This document shows positions 45,016 to 45,134 of a stretch of DNA of 45,134 nucleotides, piece after piece. The position numbers and the translations under genes were made by a program. The DNA is taken from NCBI GenBank assembly GCA_947372965.1, contig CANBVR010000008.1, forward strand, positions 1 through 45,134. The letters run 5' to 3'. This DNA comes from Actinomycetota bacterium. Its GTDB lineage: Bacteria > Actinomycetota > Actinomycetes > Nanopelagicales > Nanopelagicaceae. How positions within the stretch are numbered: position 1 is the stretch's first letter; every line of letters begins with the position of its first letter. A model generated the notes under the pieces. That model was not told where the DNA came from and did no database searches. It saw nothing but the letters and a program-made list of their open reading frames with translations.

Positions 45016-45134
45016 ATGGGCGCTATAACTGATGATAAGAAATCCAGAACTGTTGCTCTGGTCACTCTTGGCTGTGCCCGAAATGATGTTGACTCTGAAG
45101 AATTAGCCGGTCGCCTAGCGGCCGATGGTTGGAC
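45016..45134 (+). CDS. rimO: Ribosomal protein S12 methylthiotransferase, N-terminus (3' truncated by window)
   Basis: [39 protein letters not shown]; LGCARNxVDSE is the RimO/MiaB UPF0004 signature; follows ftsK and HTH_25 protein as in other Actinobacteria. Confidence 0.88.
   Translation, partial: MGAITDDKKSRTVALVTLGCARNDVDSEELAGRLAADGW

Overview
This is a gene-dense chromosomal segment of low-to-moderate GC. Gene content, gene order and protein style fit an actinobacterium, probably a streamlined freshwater acI/Nanopelagicales-type lineage (inference, not proven here). Nearly everything is on the + strand, with many 1-8 bp CDS overlaps. In order it holds: branched-chain amino acid/serine synthesis (ilvB' ilvN ilvC serA leuB ilvE cimA); xerC; rpsB-tsf-pyrH-frr-cdsA-rlmN; a putrescine aldehyde dehydrogenase plus potDABC-like ABC transporter; dxr-rseP-ispG-proS; a TauE/SafE permease; rimP-nusA-ylxR-infB-rbfA-truB-ribF; rpsO-pnp-M16 peptidase-dapB-mycoredoxin-like; the inverted pair azlCD; thyX-dapA-rnj-ftsK; a RodZ-like protein; and the start of rimO. 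I saw no CRISPR array, transposon, prophage, rRNA or tRNA, and I do not see a convincing new multi-gene system. The most interesting signals are non-coding: (i) a recurrent TANNNT-N6..8-start arrangement without Shine-Dalgarno at about nine gene starts, consistent with widespread leaderless transcription; (ii) structured leaders before rpsB, rpsO, pnp and infB, the last with three tandem mini-ORFs around a perfect hairpin; (iii) perfect palindromes and 10-bp-period tandem repeats in very short intergenic gaps.
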